From Fibrobacter sp. UWR4 (GTDB taxonomy: Bacteria; Fibrobacterota; Fibrobacteria; Fibrobacterales; Fibrobacteraceae), in NCBI RefSeq assembly GCF_003149045.1, contig NZ_QGDU01000003.1:1-64000 (forward strand): 64,000 bases of DNA, given 5' to 3'. The notes beneath the pieces are model-generated. The model ran no database searches, was not told where the DNA came from, and saw only the letters and a list, made by a program, of their open reading frames with translations. This document shows, piece by piece, positions 34,970 through 43,389 of this stretch (position 1 is its first letter; each line of letters starts with the position of its first letter). Position numbers and translations under genes: made by a program.

Positions 34970-37230
34970 TGTTTAGGAGTGCAATTAATACGTTTATAAG
35001 CCTCTGCGGCTTTGGTCTGATCGCCTTGCTTGGCTTGGCCAGTTTTTCCCACGCGGCGGAGAACAATACCATCGACCGTTATGTCATTGCCATCAGCGCA
35101 AACAACGGTGGATCGAATCGCCCCATGCTTCGCTATGCGGAAAGCGATGCCAAGTCCTTTGCCAATGTGCTCAAGGACATGGGTGGCGTAAAGCCCCAGA
35201 ATTTGATTTTGATTCAGGAACCAAGTGTCAGTTTTTTGAATTCCCGCATGGAAGACCTAGATAAGATCCTCGTAAAGAATCAGGGCAAGAACGGTCGTGA
35301 AGAAGTGCTGGTCTATTACAGCGGCCACGCCGACGAAAAGGGCTTACGCCTGGGTAACGAGGTTTACGCCTGGTCTGAATTCCGCAAGCGTGTGGATAAC
35401 CTGAGCGCCGATGTGAAGATTGCAGTCATCGATGCTTGCGGTTCCGGTGCCATTACCCGCGCCAAGGGCGGTGTGGCGGTACCTGCCTTCATGATTGACC
35501 AGAGTAGCGACATGAAGGGATACGCCTTCATTACCAGCAGCACCCAGGATGAATCCAGCCAGGAAAGCGACAAGCTGAAGGGCTCCTTCTTTACCCACTC
35601 CCTGGTCAGCGGCCTTCGCGGGGCAGGGGACCTGAGTGGCGACGGGAAAGTCACTCTTTCCGAAGCTTACCAGTTCGCCTTCAACGAAACTCTCCAGAAG
35701 ACTCAGAGCACCATGGGCGGCGCCCAGCATCCTAGCCGCGATATGAATCTGGCAGGTACCGGCGACGTGGTCATGACGGATTTGCGCAGCATGGGTGCAG
35801 GCGTTTCCTTCCACAAGGATCTGGATGGCCGCCTGTTCATTCGAGACGACAAGGGCTCCCTGGTGGCAGAACTTTACAAGGCTGCCGGTCGTAACATGTC
35901 CCTGGGTTTGCCTGCTGGCGCCTACGAAATCCATCTGGAAAAGTCTGCCGTACACAAGACTGCAAGCGTCAACCTGTCCAACGGTAAAATCGAGAACGTT
36001 TCACTAGCGCTGTTTAAGGACGTAAACGTCGAAAAGACTGTTGCCCGTGGGGAACTGGGTGGCAAGAGGTCTTGCGCCAATGGCGATTCCGTCATGTGTT
36101 CTCTTGACTCGCTTGACCATAGCGCAACATTTCGTACCACCTTCAACGCGGTGGACAAGGATACTCTTCCCCGCAAGGGCTTGCAGATAGGCGTCTTTAC
36201 CTCTCTTACGACGGATTACATGATTGGTGGTCAGTTGAGCTTGTTCGTGAACGCGTCCAAGAAAGAAATGCATGGCATTCAAGTGGCAGGTGTTGCCGAC
36301 ATTAGCCGTGATCATATTGAGGGCGCGCAAATTTCAGGCATTGTGAACTACGCAGGAAGTTTTGATGGCTTACAGCTTTCTCATGTCAACATTGCAAAGG
36401 ATAATTCCGAGGGTGTTCAGATTTCCACCGTAAATCTGGCTCTCGATACGCTTAGTGCCGTACAGGTAGGTGCCATCAACTACGCAGGTTATGTACCTGT
36501 CCAGGTGGGGGCAGTCAACGTTGCCGGTGCGTCTGACATTCAGGTGTCCTCCATTAACGTGGCCGCTTCCGTAGAGAAAACAATGGTGGGCGCCATCAAT
36601 GTGGCTGGCAGCAACAATTCCGTGGACGTGGGTGCCATTAATGTGGCCGGTTCCTCGAAAGGTCGTCAGATTGGCGTCATCAACATCTGCGGAAACTGCG
36701 AAAAAACTCCCATCGGCCTCATCAACATTGTGGGTAATGGCGTATGGACTGCTTCGGGAATCTTCAACGAAATGGGCGGCACCGGCATCAAGCTGGACCT
36801 GGGTACGGCCTACTTCTACACTAGCTTTGAAACATCCCGCAACTTCAAGGAAGGTCACTTGCTCAAGAGCTATGACGATATCTGGGAAGACGGTTTTGGC
36901 GTTGGAACCCACTTTGGCATGTACGGCCATCACTTTGCACTGGAATACATGTTCCTGAATGTGGCTGATAAGTATAAGGGCAGCTATGGTGGCAGCGATG
37001 AAGACGACAAATTTGCCTTCCATCACCGCATCCGCCTGGGTGCGACATCCAAGCTGTTGCCTGGTGTGGGCTTGACTGGTGGCCTGTCCCTCAATTTGGC
37101 ATCCAGGGGCTATGCGGATAGAAACCCCTTGAAGCCTCTGGGCGAATACCATGATGATTTCGGCTCTGAAAGACATGCAGCCCGATTCTGGCCAGGCTTC
37201 TACGCAGGCCTCACCGTCGGAAGATTCTAG
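34969..37230 (+). CDS. Exported caspase-family (C14) peptidase with beta-helix repeats and barrel-like tail
   Basis: 753 aa. Signal peptide ends near FSHAAE. The caspase fold covers about 30-270: His in LVYYSGHADEKG and Cys in AVIDACGSGAI form the dyad, and HPSRDMNLAGTGDVVMTDL closes it. A 100-residue beta segment (possible PEGA-like) follows. From about 435 to 610 there are about ten repeats of the form QVGAINxAG (VGAVNVAG, VGAINVAG, IGVINICG, IGLINIVG), predicting a beta-helix. The last 140 residues are aromatic beta strands ending in GLTVGRF with a terminal Phe, as in outer-membrane barrels. It is therefore probably anchored to the outer membrane with the peptidase in the periplasm. Co-translated with the anti-sigma-like gene. 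Confidence 0.85.
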   Translation: MFRSAINTFISLCGFGLIALLGLASFSHAAENNTIDRYVIAISANNGGSNRPMLRYAESDAKSFANVLKDMGGVKPQNLILIQEPSVSFLNSRMEDLDKILVKNQGKNGREEVLVYYSGHADEKGLRLGNEVYAWSEFRKRVDNLSADVKIAVIDACGSGAITRAKGGVAVPAFMIDQSSDMKGYAFITSSTQDESSQESDKLKGSFFTHSLVSGLRGAGDLSGDGKVTLSEAYQFAFNETLQKTQSTMGGAQHPSRDMNLAGTGDVVMTDLRSMGAGVSFHKDLDGRLFIRDDKGSLVAELYKAAGRNMSLGLPAGAYEIHLEKSAVHKTASVNLSNGKIENVSLALFKDVNVEKTVARGELGGKRSCANGDSVMCSLDSLDHSATFRTTFNAVDKDTLPRKGLQIGVFTSLTTDYMIGGQLSLFVNASKKEMHGIQVAGVADISRDHIEGAQISGIVNYAGSFDGLQLSHVNIAKDNSEGVQISTVNLALDTLSAVQVGAINYAGYVPVQVGAVNVAGASDIQVSSINVAASVEKTMVGAINVAGSNNSVDVGAINVAGSSKGRQIGVINICGNCEKTPIGLINIVGNGVWTASGIFNEMGGTGIKLDLGTAYFYTSFETSRNFKEGHLLKSYDDIWEDGFGVGTHFGMYGHHFALEYMFLNVADKYKGSYGGSDEDDKFAFHHRIRLGATSKLLPGVGLTGGLSLNLASRGYADRNPLKPLGEYHDDFGSERHAARFWPGFYAGLTVGRF

Positions 37231-38681
37231 CCCTTCTTGTCGAACAGTTCCAGGGTTTCCTTCAACTTGTTCGCTACGGCGATGGCGTTATCAAAGATGT
37301 GCCTGATTTCGCCCTGGATCTGGTCGAACAGTTCCTTGTTGCAGAACAAGTCTTCGCGGGCCTGCTTGTTCGCCATGAACAATTCCTTCAGGGCCAGCAT
37401 GTCCTTGGTCTTCTTTTCCAGCTGGGTCTTTGCTTCTGCCTTGCATTCTTCCAGCTGGACTAATTTCTGCTGGTGGATTTCAGGATCGTTTTCCTTCAGG
37501 ATGTAGCTAGGCAGGGTGGCGAAGTCTTCGAACTTGTTGCTCAGCGTGTTGGTGCTGATGGAGCTACGCAGGCCAATGCCCTTGACGGAAGAGTCAATGG
37601 AAATGGTGCAGCTGGAAGTTCCGTGATAGTTGCAGCGGACTCGGGTTTCCACCTTGCGGAATTCGTTGAAGGGGTTGAAATCTTCGTCGGATTCCATATA
37701 GCGCAGGGGGACGTACAGCGGGGTAGGTTCGCCCGCAATCGTCACGCGGTAGGAAAGGCAGGGCTCGTTGTTGAAAATCTTGGTTTCGTACAGGTTGCAG
37801 CTGCTGTGGAGCAGACGCTTCACGTTCTTGTACAGTCTAAGGGCGTCGTAAGGTTCGCCCAGAAGGTCGGGAATATCCTTCATGATCTGGGCCTTTACGA
37901 TTTCGTTGAAATTTGCGCTGATGGTTGCGTTGGAGCTGGACTTGCCCCAGATGGAGGTGCCTAGGAAAAGGGCATCCGTAAACTTGGTTTCGGTTCTTTC
38001 GTTAAAGAAGGCGATTGCCTTTACCATGTTGGTCAGGGCGATCCACTTACGGATAGAAACGTAGATGCCTTCCTTGTCGCAGAGTTCCGCCATCTTTCCG
38101 ATAATGCACAAGGTGTCTGTGGAAAGGGTGACCTTCTTGATTTCGGAACACCATGCCTTGGCTTCTTCGGGAGCGATGGCGATGCCCATTGGCACATGGA
38201 AATCTTCCAGCTTGCTCTGGTTCTGCAGCAAGTCGCACAAAGCTGCGGAGGAGAGACTTTCCGGCAGGGAAATACTCAAGGTGACGCGGTCCACAATGTC
38301 GGCCCTGCTCAAGGTCACTTCCGGACGCTGGTCGCTGGTAATGATCAGCGGAGCGTTTTCCCTATCGGAAAGGGCGATCTTGATGTTATCCTTGGTTTCG
38401 TCGTCCAGAGGGTTGAAGTTCTGGAAGATGATGACGTCAAAAGAGGCGAGATTGTTGGGGAATGCCTGCTGGCGTCTGCCCACCTTCAGGATCTTTGCGT
38501 TCTTGAAGGCGTTGGCCAGTCGTTCTGCCAGTAAGTTCTTGCCGGAGCCGGACCTGCCGAAAAGGTAGAAGGGTTCACCGCAGACGGCCGCCAGAAAACC
38601 GAGCTGGAAGCAGCTTTCCCTTTCGGGAATACCCGTGTTCAGTGCGGTCAACAATTCAGAAATTCTTTTTGTGAGCGTCAT
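37227..38681 (-). CDS. RavA-like MoxR AAA+ ATPase
   Basis: 484 aa from ATG 38681, which follows AGAGGA; a TTG nine bases earlier is less well placed. CFQLGFLAAVCGEPFYLFGRSGSGKN contains the Walker A, but the residue after GK is Asn, where Ser or Thr coordinates Mg in nearly all P-loops. The Walker B stretch is FDVIIFQNFN, lacking the usual DE pair, and sensor 1 may be LIITSDQRP. Family members (RavA-VWA pairs) are chaperone-like; here no VWA gene adjoins. The loss of the Mg-binding Thr/Ser and the Walker B acid pair suggests weak or no ATPase activity. The stop overlaps that of the convergent caspase gene by 4 nt. Confidence 0.65.
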   Translation of the reverse strand: MTLTKRISELLTALNTGIPERESCFQLGFLAAVCGEPFYLFGRSGSGKNLLAERLANAFKNAKILKVGRRQQAFPNNLASFDVIIFQNFNPLDDETKDNIKIALSDRENAPLIITSDQRPEVTLSRADIVDRVTLSISLPESLSSAALCDLLQNQSKLEDFHVPMGIAIAPEEAKAWCSEIKKVTLSTDTLCIIGKMAELCDKEGIYVSIRKWIALTNMVKAIAFFNERTETKFTDALFLGTSIWGKSSSNATISANFNEIVKAQIMKDIPDLLGEPYDALRLYKNVKRLLHSSCNLYETKIFNNEPCLSYRVTIAGEPTPLYVPLRYMESDEDFNPFNEFRKVETRVRCNYHGTSSCTISIDSSVKGIGLRSSISTNTLSNKFEDFATLPSYILKENDPEIHQQKLVQLEECKAEAKTQLEKKTKDMLALKELFMANKQAREDLFCNKELFDQIQGEIRHIFDNAIAVANKLKETLELFDKKG

Positions 38682-38743
38682 ATTTTCCAATCCTCTTAAG
38701 AAAAATATAACAACAAAGAAGGATTGGTTATGAACAAAAGACT

Positions 38744-39673
38744 CTATTTCGCGAGAACTTGCTGAATTTGGGCCCGAGCGGAGTCGTGAACTTGTACCGA
38801 TTGTGTAGCGATGAAGATACGGGGATCGTCCAGCAGGTCCTTGGAGAGTCTGAGGGCGTCTTTCTGGGTAATGACCAAATTTGCCTGGGCTGAGTCACGG
38901 AGAATTCCGCTAGTGATTTTTTCAAAATTCCTGTCGTGGTCGGGACGGAAATTCCATTTCGTGGGGTTCAGTTCCGCACGTTTCAAATCGTGGATGAAAC
39001 GCTCAGGATCTCCGAGGCCACACAAAGCTATAGTTTGTCTGTACTGCGGGAATTCTCCCTTGCAGTTGGAGATGCAGTCGATGTTGAACAGGACATCTGG
39101 ATTCGCGCCATAGCAGCGGAGCGCTAGGGTCCTGTCCAGGTCCCGGGCGTGGTCCTGCAATAGGCTTCTGAACTTCCCTGCAGGGATTAGCTGGTTTATG
39201 TCCGTGGGCGCCTTCTCCCAGTCCAGCCGGATAATGGCGTGGGGCCGAAGGCGACTGTCCTCGAAACCGTCGTCGCATAGGATAAAGTCCGGCGCCGTTT
39301 TGCTCTTGCCGCTTCCCTCGGGGGCTATCCCCCGGTCGATTTCCCGGGCGGTCCTGTAGCGGTTGTCCGTCCCCACGATTTCTGCAAGTCCCTGCCGGAT
39401 CTGTTCCGCCAACTCCTGCCGGTACAGTCGGATTTCGTCAAAGGCGGACCTATGGCAAAGGATCGCCACACGCTTCCCCTGGGCGGTCATGCGCCGGGCG
39501 AGCCACAGGCAGAAAGGCGTTTTTCCCGCACCACCCGCCCTGAAACTTCCGATGACGACAAGCTTGGAATTTTTCAGCGGACATCCCGGTCTAAGGAACA
39601 GCTTGTGATGCAACGAATACGCCGCCCAGTAGTAGGCCGCAAGAATCCCCCGCAATTTCCGAACGATATCCAT
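38744..39673 (-). CDS. lpxK: Tetraacyldisaccharide 4'-kinase
   Basis: 309 aa inner-membrane kinase of lipid A synthesis. The P-loop is GSFRAGGAGKTPF, in the place of the family's GNxTxGGTGKTP, and the conserved DDGF is in ILCDDGFEDSRLRPHAIIRLD; the N-terminus (AAYYWAAYSLHHKLFL) is the membrane-associating helix. The GNIT motif is altered to GSFR, so it is a divergent member. With the lpt genes it confirms an LPS-bearing envelope. It is followed on its strand by the RavA-like gene 54 nt away and preceded by the 150-bp tandem repeat. Confidence 0.88.
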   Translation of the reverse strand: MDIVRKLRGILAAYYWAAYSLHHKLFLRPGCPLKNSKLVVIGSFRAGGAGKTPFCLWLARRMTAQGKRVAILCHRSAFDEIRLYRQELAEQIRQGLAEIVGTDNRYRTAREIDRGIAPEGSGKSKTAPDFILCDDGFEDSRLRPHAIIRLDWEKAPTDINQLIPAGKFRSLLQDHARDLDRTLALRCYGANPDVLFNIDCISNCKGEFPQYRQTIALCGLGDPERFIHDLKRAELNPTKWNFRPDHDRNFEKITSGILRDSAQANLVITQKDALRLSKDLLDDPRIFIATQSVQVHDSARAQIQQVLAK

Positions 39674-39718
39674 ACGACATCTAAAATAAAAATATCGGAT
39701 GGATGCTTCCCTATTGCA

Positions 39719-40018
39719 TCATCATCCAACTCGCGGTACAAATCCTGCGATCCTTTGAGGAGGGGCTTTAGCGCCCCTCAAACACAAAAGGATTGAGCGC
39801 CCGGGCAACGCCCGGGCAGCGCATTCGTTTTGTCGGGGGAGTCCAGAGGGGGCATAGCCCCCTTTGCGTCATCATCCAACTCGCGGTACAAATCCTGCGA
39901 TCCTTTGAGGAGGGGCTTTAGCGCCCCTCAAGCACAAAAGGATTGAGCGCCCGGGCAACGCCCGGACAGCGCATTCGTTTTGTCGGGGAAGTCCAGAGGG
40001 GGCGGCAGCCCCCTTTGC
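39719..40018 (+). repeat. Two tandem 150-bp units, each with three GC-rich hairpins
   Basis: Unit 1 is 39719-39868 and unit 2 is 39869-40018, with only a few substitutions and one single-base length change. In unit 1 the hairpins are GAGGGGC/GCCCCTC (39760-39779), GCCCGGGC-AAC-GCCCGGGC (39799-39817) and AGGGGGC-ATA-GCCCCCT (39847-39863). The order matches the reverse complement of the element at 8393-8500. It fills the whole lpxK-aroC gap; no gene is present. The identity of the two units points to recent duplication. Confidence 0.85.
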
Positions 40019-40022
40019 TCCA

Positions 40023-41105
40023 TTACAAAAAATGGCGTTTCTGCTGCAGGAATAAATCGGCCAGCACCAATGCAGCCATGCTCTCTACGATCACGGGAGC
40101 GCGTACGGCCACGCAGGGGTCATGACGTCCGCGGGCGGCCAAGGTCCCGTTTTCGCCACCACGGCCCGCAGTCTTCTGTTCCTGGCTGATGGTTGCGGTA
40201 GGCTTGAAAGCCACCTTGCAGTAGATAGGTTCGCCGTTGCTGATACCGCCCAGGGAACCGCCAGCGTTGTTGGTCCTGGTGTGGTAGGAGTTTCCGTCGA
40301 AGAAAAGTTCGTCGTTATGTTCGCTTCCATGCATGCGGGCGGCAGCAAAACCGCTACCGATTTCAAAGCCCTTGCTTGCAGGGATGGAAAGCATTGCCTG
40401 CGCGAGAAGTGCGTCCAGACGGTCGAACACCGGTTCACCGAGAGCGACAGGCGGGTTCTTCACCAGCAGGCAGACAGTTCCGCCTACGCTGTCCATGTTC
40501 TCACGGGCGGAAAGAACCGCCTGCTCCATTTTTGCACTTGCGGCAGGATCCGGGCAGCGCACGGGGGAAGCTTCAATCTGGTCCAAAGTCAGTTCGTCCA
40601 GGTTCAGGGGGCCGCAGTCCACTTCGCCGATGGAGTTGACCCAGGCCATGATTTCGGTACCGGCCACCTGCTTCAAAAGCTTCTTTGCTACAGCGCCAGC
40701 GGCGACGCGGCCGATGGTTTCGCGGGCGGAACTACGTCCACCGCCACGATAATCCCTGAAACCGTACTTCAGGTCGTAGCACAGGTCTGCATGGCCCGGA
40801 CGGTACCACTTCTGGATTTCGGAATAGTCATGACTACGCTGGTCTTCGTTGAAAACAGCGAAAGAAATGGGCGTACCTGTGGTTTTTCCTTCAAAAACGC
40901 CAGAAAGGATCTTTACCTGGTCCTTTTCGTCGCGGGGGGTGGTCATCTTGTTCTGGCCAGGGCGGCGACGGTTCAGTTCTGCCTGAACGTCTTCTTCGGT
41001 GAGGGGGAGGCCTGCAGGGCAGCCGTCCAGGACGGAACCTACACCTGCACCATGGGATTCACCCCAGGTCGTGACGGAAAAAATCTTACCAAAAGTGCTA
41101 GACAT
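40023..41105 (-). CDS. aroC: Chorismate synthase
   Basis: 360 aa, final shikimate-pathway enzyme, converting EPSP to chorismate with reduced FMN. All three signatures are present: GESHGAGVGSVLDGCPAG, FRDYRGGGRSSARETIGRVAAGAVA, and the C-terminal AFKPTATISQEQKT with RGRHDPCVAVRAPVIVESMAALVLAD. The length is that of the long bacterial form. It is transcribed alone from a promoter within 35 bp of its start. Confidence 0.96.
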   Translation of the reverse strand: MSSTFGKIFSVTTWGESHGAGVGSVLDGCPAGLPLTEEDVQAELNRRRPGQNKMTTPRDEKDQVKILSGVFEGKTTGTPISFAVFNEDQRSHDYSEIQKWYRPGHADLCYDLKYGFRDYRGGGRSSARETIGRVAAGAVAKKLLKQVAGTEIMAWVNSIGEVDCGPLNLDELTLDQIEASPVRCPDPAASAKMEQAVLSARENMDSVGGTVCLLVKNPPVALGEPVFDRLDALLAQAMLSIPASKGFEIGSGFAAARMHGSEHNDELFFDGNSYHTRTNNAGGSLGGISNGEPIYCKVAFKPTATISQEQKTAGRGGENGTLAARGRHDPCVAVRAPVIVESMAALVLADLFLQQKRHFL

Positions 41106-41110
41106 GCTAC

Positions 41111-41139
41111 AAAATATAGATAAAAGCAGTTTTTTACAA
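41111..41139 (-). promoter_or_regulatory. Promoter of aroC
   Basis: Minus-strand TTGTAA (41139-41134), a 17-bp spacer and TATTTT (41116-41111), leaving a very short leader of about 5 nt before ATG 41105, so the transcript may be nearly leaderless. Confidence 0.4.
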
Positions 41140-41165
41140 AAAAAATTGCTTGAGTCACTCGTCTT

Positions 41166-41193
41166 TTAACAAAAGTTTACTATCTTTTACAAT
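41166..41193 (+). promoter_or_regulatory. Promoter of the secreted-protein gene at 41211
   Basis: TTAACA (41166-41171), a 16-bp spacer and TACAAT (41188-41193), followed by AGGAGA (41201-41206) and GTG 41211. Divergent from the aroC promoter. Confidence 0.4.
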
Positions 41194-41210
41194 GGTTTTT
41201 AGGAGATACC

Positions 41211-41810
41211 GTGCGTAGAGTAAACCTTATCATAATGGTTTTGGTGATGCTTCTGTCTACAGAAGTATTCGCACGTCGTACTCCCGAACATACCCAGGAC
41301 TTCGCAGGCATTGCCTTTGGCTCCTCCCGCGAGACCGTTATCGAAGAAGTCATGAAGATGGGTTACCAGCCTTACGGACAGTCCGGCAAGGAAGGTGAAC
41401 GCGTGGTCGTCCCCATTTTCAAGTTCGGCGAACTGCCGGTCCAGGTAGACTTCATCTTCAACAGCAACGAAAAGTTCTGTTCCTTCGAAATCCGTACTGG
41501 CCGTGTAGAGCGCGCCCGTATGAGCAAGGCCTTCGAAGCTGTGGAATACATGTCCGACCAGTTTACCCTCAAGTACGGCAAGCCCAACAGCAATCCCCGC
41601 ATTGACGAGGATTCCCACCTGAAGGAAGGCGTCCGTAATTTCTTCCTGGAATGGCTGTCCGTTTCCACCCTGGATATTAATACTGCCGTTGTCCAGCTGG
41701 AAGGTCGCTACTTCGCTGTCGGTACTGTTACCCATCGCGTTCTTACCAACGAAAAGCAGAAGGGTTCCGCCCCCGCCAAGGCAAAGACTTCCAACGCCCC
41801 GGTGTTCTAG
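41211..41810 (+). CDS. Secreted protein of unknown function
   Basis: 199 aa from GTG 41211, set by TAGGAGA. Signal peptide MRRVNLIIMVLVMLLSTEVFA. The mature protein starts with HTQDFAGIAFGSSRETVIEEVMKMGY, a pattern seen in small periplasmic proteins where a short helix follows G.xxGxxxxxV, then a beta-rich part (LPVQVDFIFNSNEKFCSFEIRTG) and a Lys/Ala-rich tail. One cysteine only. I do not recognise a family. It is monocistronic, ending at a clear terminator. Confidence 0.65.
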   Translation: MRRVNLIIMVLVMLLSTEVFARRTPEHTQDFAGIAFGSSRETVIEEVMKMGYQPYGQSGKEGERVVVPIFKFGELPVQVDFIFNSNEKFCSFEIRTGRVERARMSKAFEAVEYMSDQFTLKYGKPNSNPRIDEDSHLKEGVRNFFLEWLSVSTLDINTAVVQLEGRYFAVGTVTHRVLTNEKQKGSAPAKAKTSNAPVF

Positions 41811-41836
41811 AAGCCTTCATCTTTCCCAGGTTTTAG

Positions 41837-41863
41837 CAAGTGGTTTCGCCACTTGTTTTTTTT
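41837..41863 (+). terminator. Rho-independent terminator
   Basis: CAAGTGG-TTTCG-CCACTTG followed by eight T, 27 nt after the stop at 41810. The rest of the gap to 42045 holds nothing I recognise. Confidence 0.88.
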
Positions 41864-42045
41864 ATATAGGCTTGGCCACTTGCCTATTATATACGGAACG
41901 AAGTATGCTGCCGGGTTTCAAGGGGCCGGCTTTATTGTTGCCGTGGGGTTTTGAATTTTTCCGTGAAATTCGTCTTGTCTTAGGATATATTAAGTAGGTA
42001 GTTTATTACGGTCGTAAAAGAGTCCAAAATTTTTTCAAAAACCTA

Positions 42046-42090
42046 TTGACAATTATTTGTAATTATTATAAATTTGTAATTGTTACAAAT
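42046..42090 (+). promoter_or_regulatory. Promoter with two overlapping Fur/PerR-type operator boxes
   Basis: TTGACA (42046-42051) is followed by box 1, ATTTGTAAT-T-ATTATAAAT (42055-42073), and box 2, ATTTGTAAT-T-GTTACAAAT (42072-42090). Each is a 9-1-9 inverted repeat with one mismatch, the form of Per boxes. A -10 (TATAAA, 42067-42072, or TAAATT one step on) lies inside box 1. They precede rubrerythrin and a Fur/PerR gene, which is the expected regulator. Confidence 0.7.
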
Positions 42091-42187
42091 AACAAGGCGA
42101 GAACGCCGTCTCGAATTAACCCGCGCGAAGGTTTTATGGCAAATAGGCATCGCGCTTAACCTCGGCTAGAGCCGAAGGAGAATGATT

Positions 42188-42772
42188 ATGAAGGTTTGGA
42201 AGTGCAAGGTCTGCGGTTATATCCACATGGGTGAAGAAGCTCCGGATGAATGCCCCCTCTGCAAGGCAAAGAAGGCTGCATTCGTGCTTCAGGGTGAATC
42301 CGCTCCCGCAGCAGCAGCTGCCGGTGCCAAGGTGGTAAAGACCGTCTTCGCTGACGAACATAAGGTGGGTATCGCCCAGGGTCTCGATCCGGAAGTGGTC
42401 CAGGGTCTCCGCGAAAACTTCAACGGTGAATGCTGCGAAGTGGGTATGTATCTTGCCATGAGCCGTCAGGCCGACCGCGAAGGCTACCCGGAAGTTGCCG
42501 AAGCCTACAAGCGCATCGCTTTCGAAGAAGCTGAACACGCTGCAAAGTTTGCAGAACTCCTGGGTGAAGTGGTCCACGCCGATACCAAGTTGAACCTCCA
42601 GCTCCGCGTGGCTGCAGAAGCTGGCGCTACCGAAGGCAAGCTTGCTCTTGCTAAGCGCGCCAAGGAACTGAACTACGACGCTATCCATGACACCGTCCAC
42701 GAAATGTGCAAGGACGAAGCCCGTCACGGTGGCGCCTTCGAAGGTCTCCTGAACCGCTACTTCAACAAGTAA
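42188..42772 (+). CDS. Reverse rubrerythrin (N-terminal rubredoxin, C-terminal diiron domain)
   Basis: 194 aa from ATG 42188 (AAGGAG seven bases upstream; ATG 42182 would be too close). Rubredoxin-like iron site first: [12 protein letters not shown] and [10 protein letters not shown]. The ferritin-like diiron domain follows, with [30 protein letters not shown] and [15 protein letters not shown] carrying the Glu/His ligands. In classic rubrerythrin the order is opposite; the reverse form acts as NADH-linked peroxidase in anaerobes. It detoxifies hydrogen peroxide in this presumably strict anaerobe. Under two PerR-type boxes and upstream of the likely regulator. Confidence 0.9.
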   Translation: MKVWKCKVCGYIHMGEEAPDECPLCKAKKAAFVLQGESAPAAAAAGAKVVKTVFADEHKVGIAQGLDPEVVQGLRENFNGECCEVGMYLAMSRQADREGYPEVAEAYKRIAFEEAEHAAKFAELLGEVVHADTKLNLQLRVAAEAGATEGKLALAKRAKELNYDAIHDTVHEMCKDEARHGGAFEGLLNRYFNK

Positions 42773-42794
42773 CTGTTAACCATCGAGGTGGGTT

Positions 42795-43274
42795 ATGAAA
42801 GACTCCGTAGCAATTCTCACGAGACACAAGATTCGCCCCTCCGTCCAGAGGGTCAGTGTGCTCCATTACCTGCGGGGAGTCAAGACCCACCCTACGGTGG
42901 ATACCATCTACCAGGCTCTCCTTCAGGAAAATCCCGGCATGTCCAGGACTACGGTCTACAACACGCTGGAACTCCTGAGGGACAACGGCATCGTGACGGC
43001 TCTGGACTTCGGGGAAGGTTACCTGCGCTATGACGCGCAGAGAATTCCCCATAGCCACTTCCTCTGCGACCGCTGCGGAAAGGTTTACGATATCATGACT
43101 CCGCCCCCTAACTGTCTGGGACTTCTACCCACGGGTTTTGCCCTCAAGCGGACTCAACTCAGTATGGGCGGCATCTGCGCCGAGTGCATGCAGGCTCCCG
43201 CTACAACGGAATCCGAACAGAAGGAGTTGGACGAAGCGGCCGCCTCGAAGCGTCTGTCCGAAGTGATGTACTAA
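42795..43274 (+). CDS. Fur family regulator, PerR-like
   Basis: 159 aa. HTH region RPSVQRVSVLHYLRGVKTHPTVDTIYQALLQENPGMSRTTVYNTLELLRDNG is standard Fur. Metal ligands are in HSHFLCDRCGKVYDI and ICAECMQ, giving two CxxC pairs for structural zinc and a His for the regulatory metal. The position right after rubrerythrin makes PerR (peroxide sensing through iron-catalysed His oxidation) more likely than Fur, but the distinction rests on context. It starts 22 nt after rubrerythrin and is probably in the same transcript, giving autoregulation through the two boxes. Confidence 0.86.
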   Translation: MKDSVAILTRHKIRPSVQRVSVLHYLRGVKTHPTVDTIYQALLQENPGMSRTTVYNTLELLRDNGIVTALDFGEGYLRYDAQRIPHSHFLCDRCGKVYDIMTPPPNCLGLLPTGFALKRTQLSMGGICAECMQAPATTESEQKELDEAAASKRLSEVMY

Positions 43275-43320
43275 ATCTTGATTGCCGGACATTGTCTGCG
43301 TCCAAAATCTGTGAAAGAAA

Positions 43321-43350
43321 AATCCGTCGGGTAAAACCGGCGGATTTTTT
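43321..43350 (+). terminator. Terminator after the PerR-like gene
   Basis: Stem AATCCGTCGG/CCGGCGGATT with GTAAAA loop, then a run of T reaching 43350. Confidence 0.85.
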
Positions 43351-43389
43351 GTTGCTTTAGGGCTAAAATTGCGGGAAATCGCGAATTGC

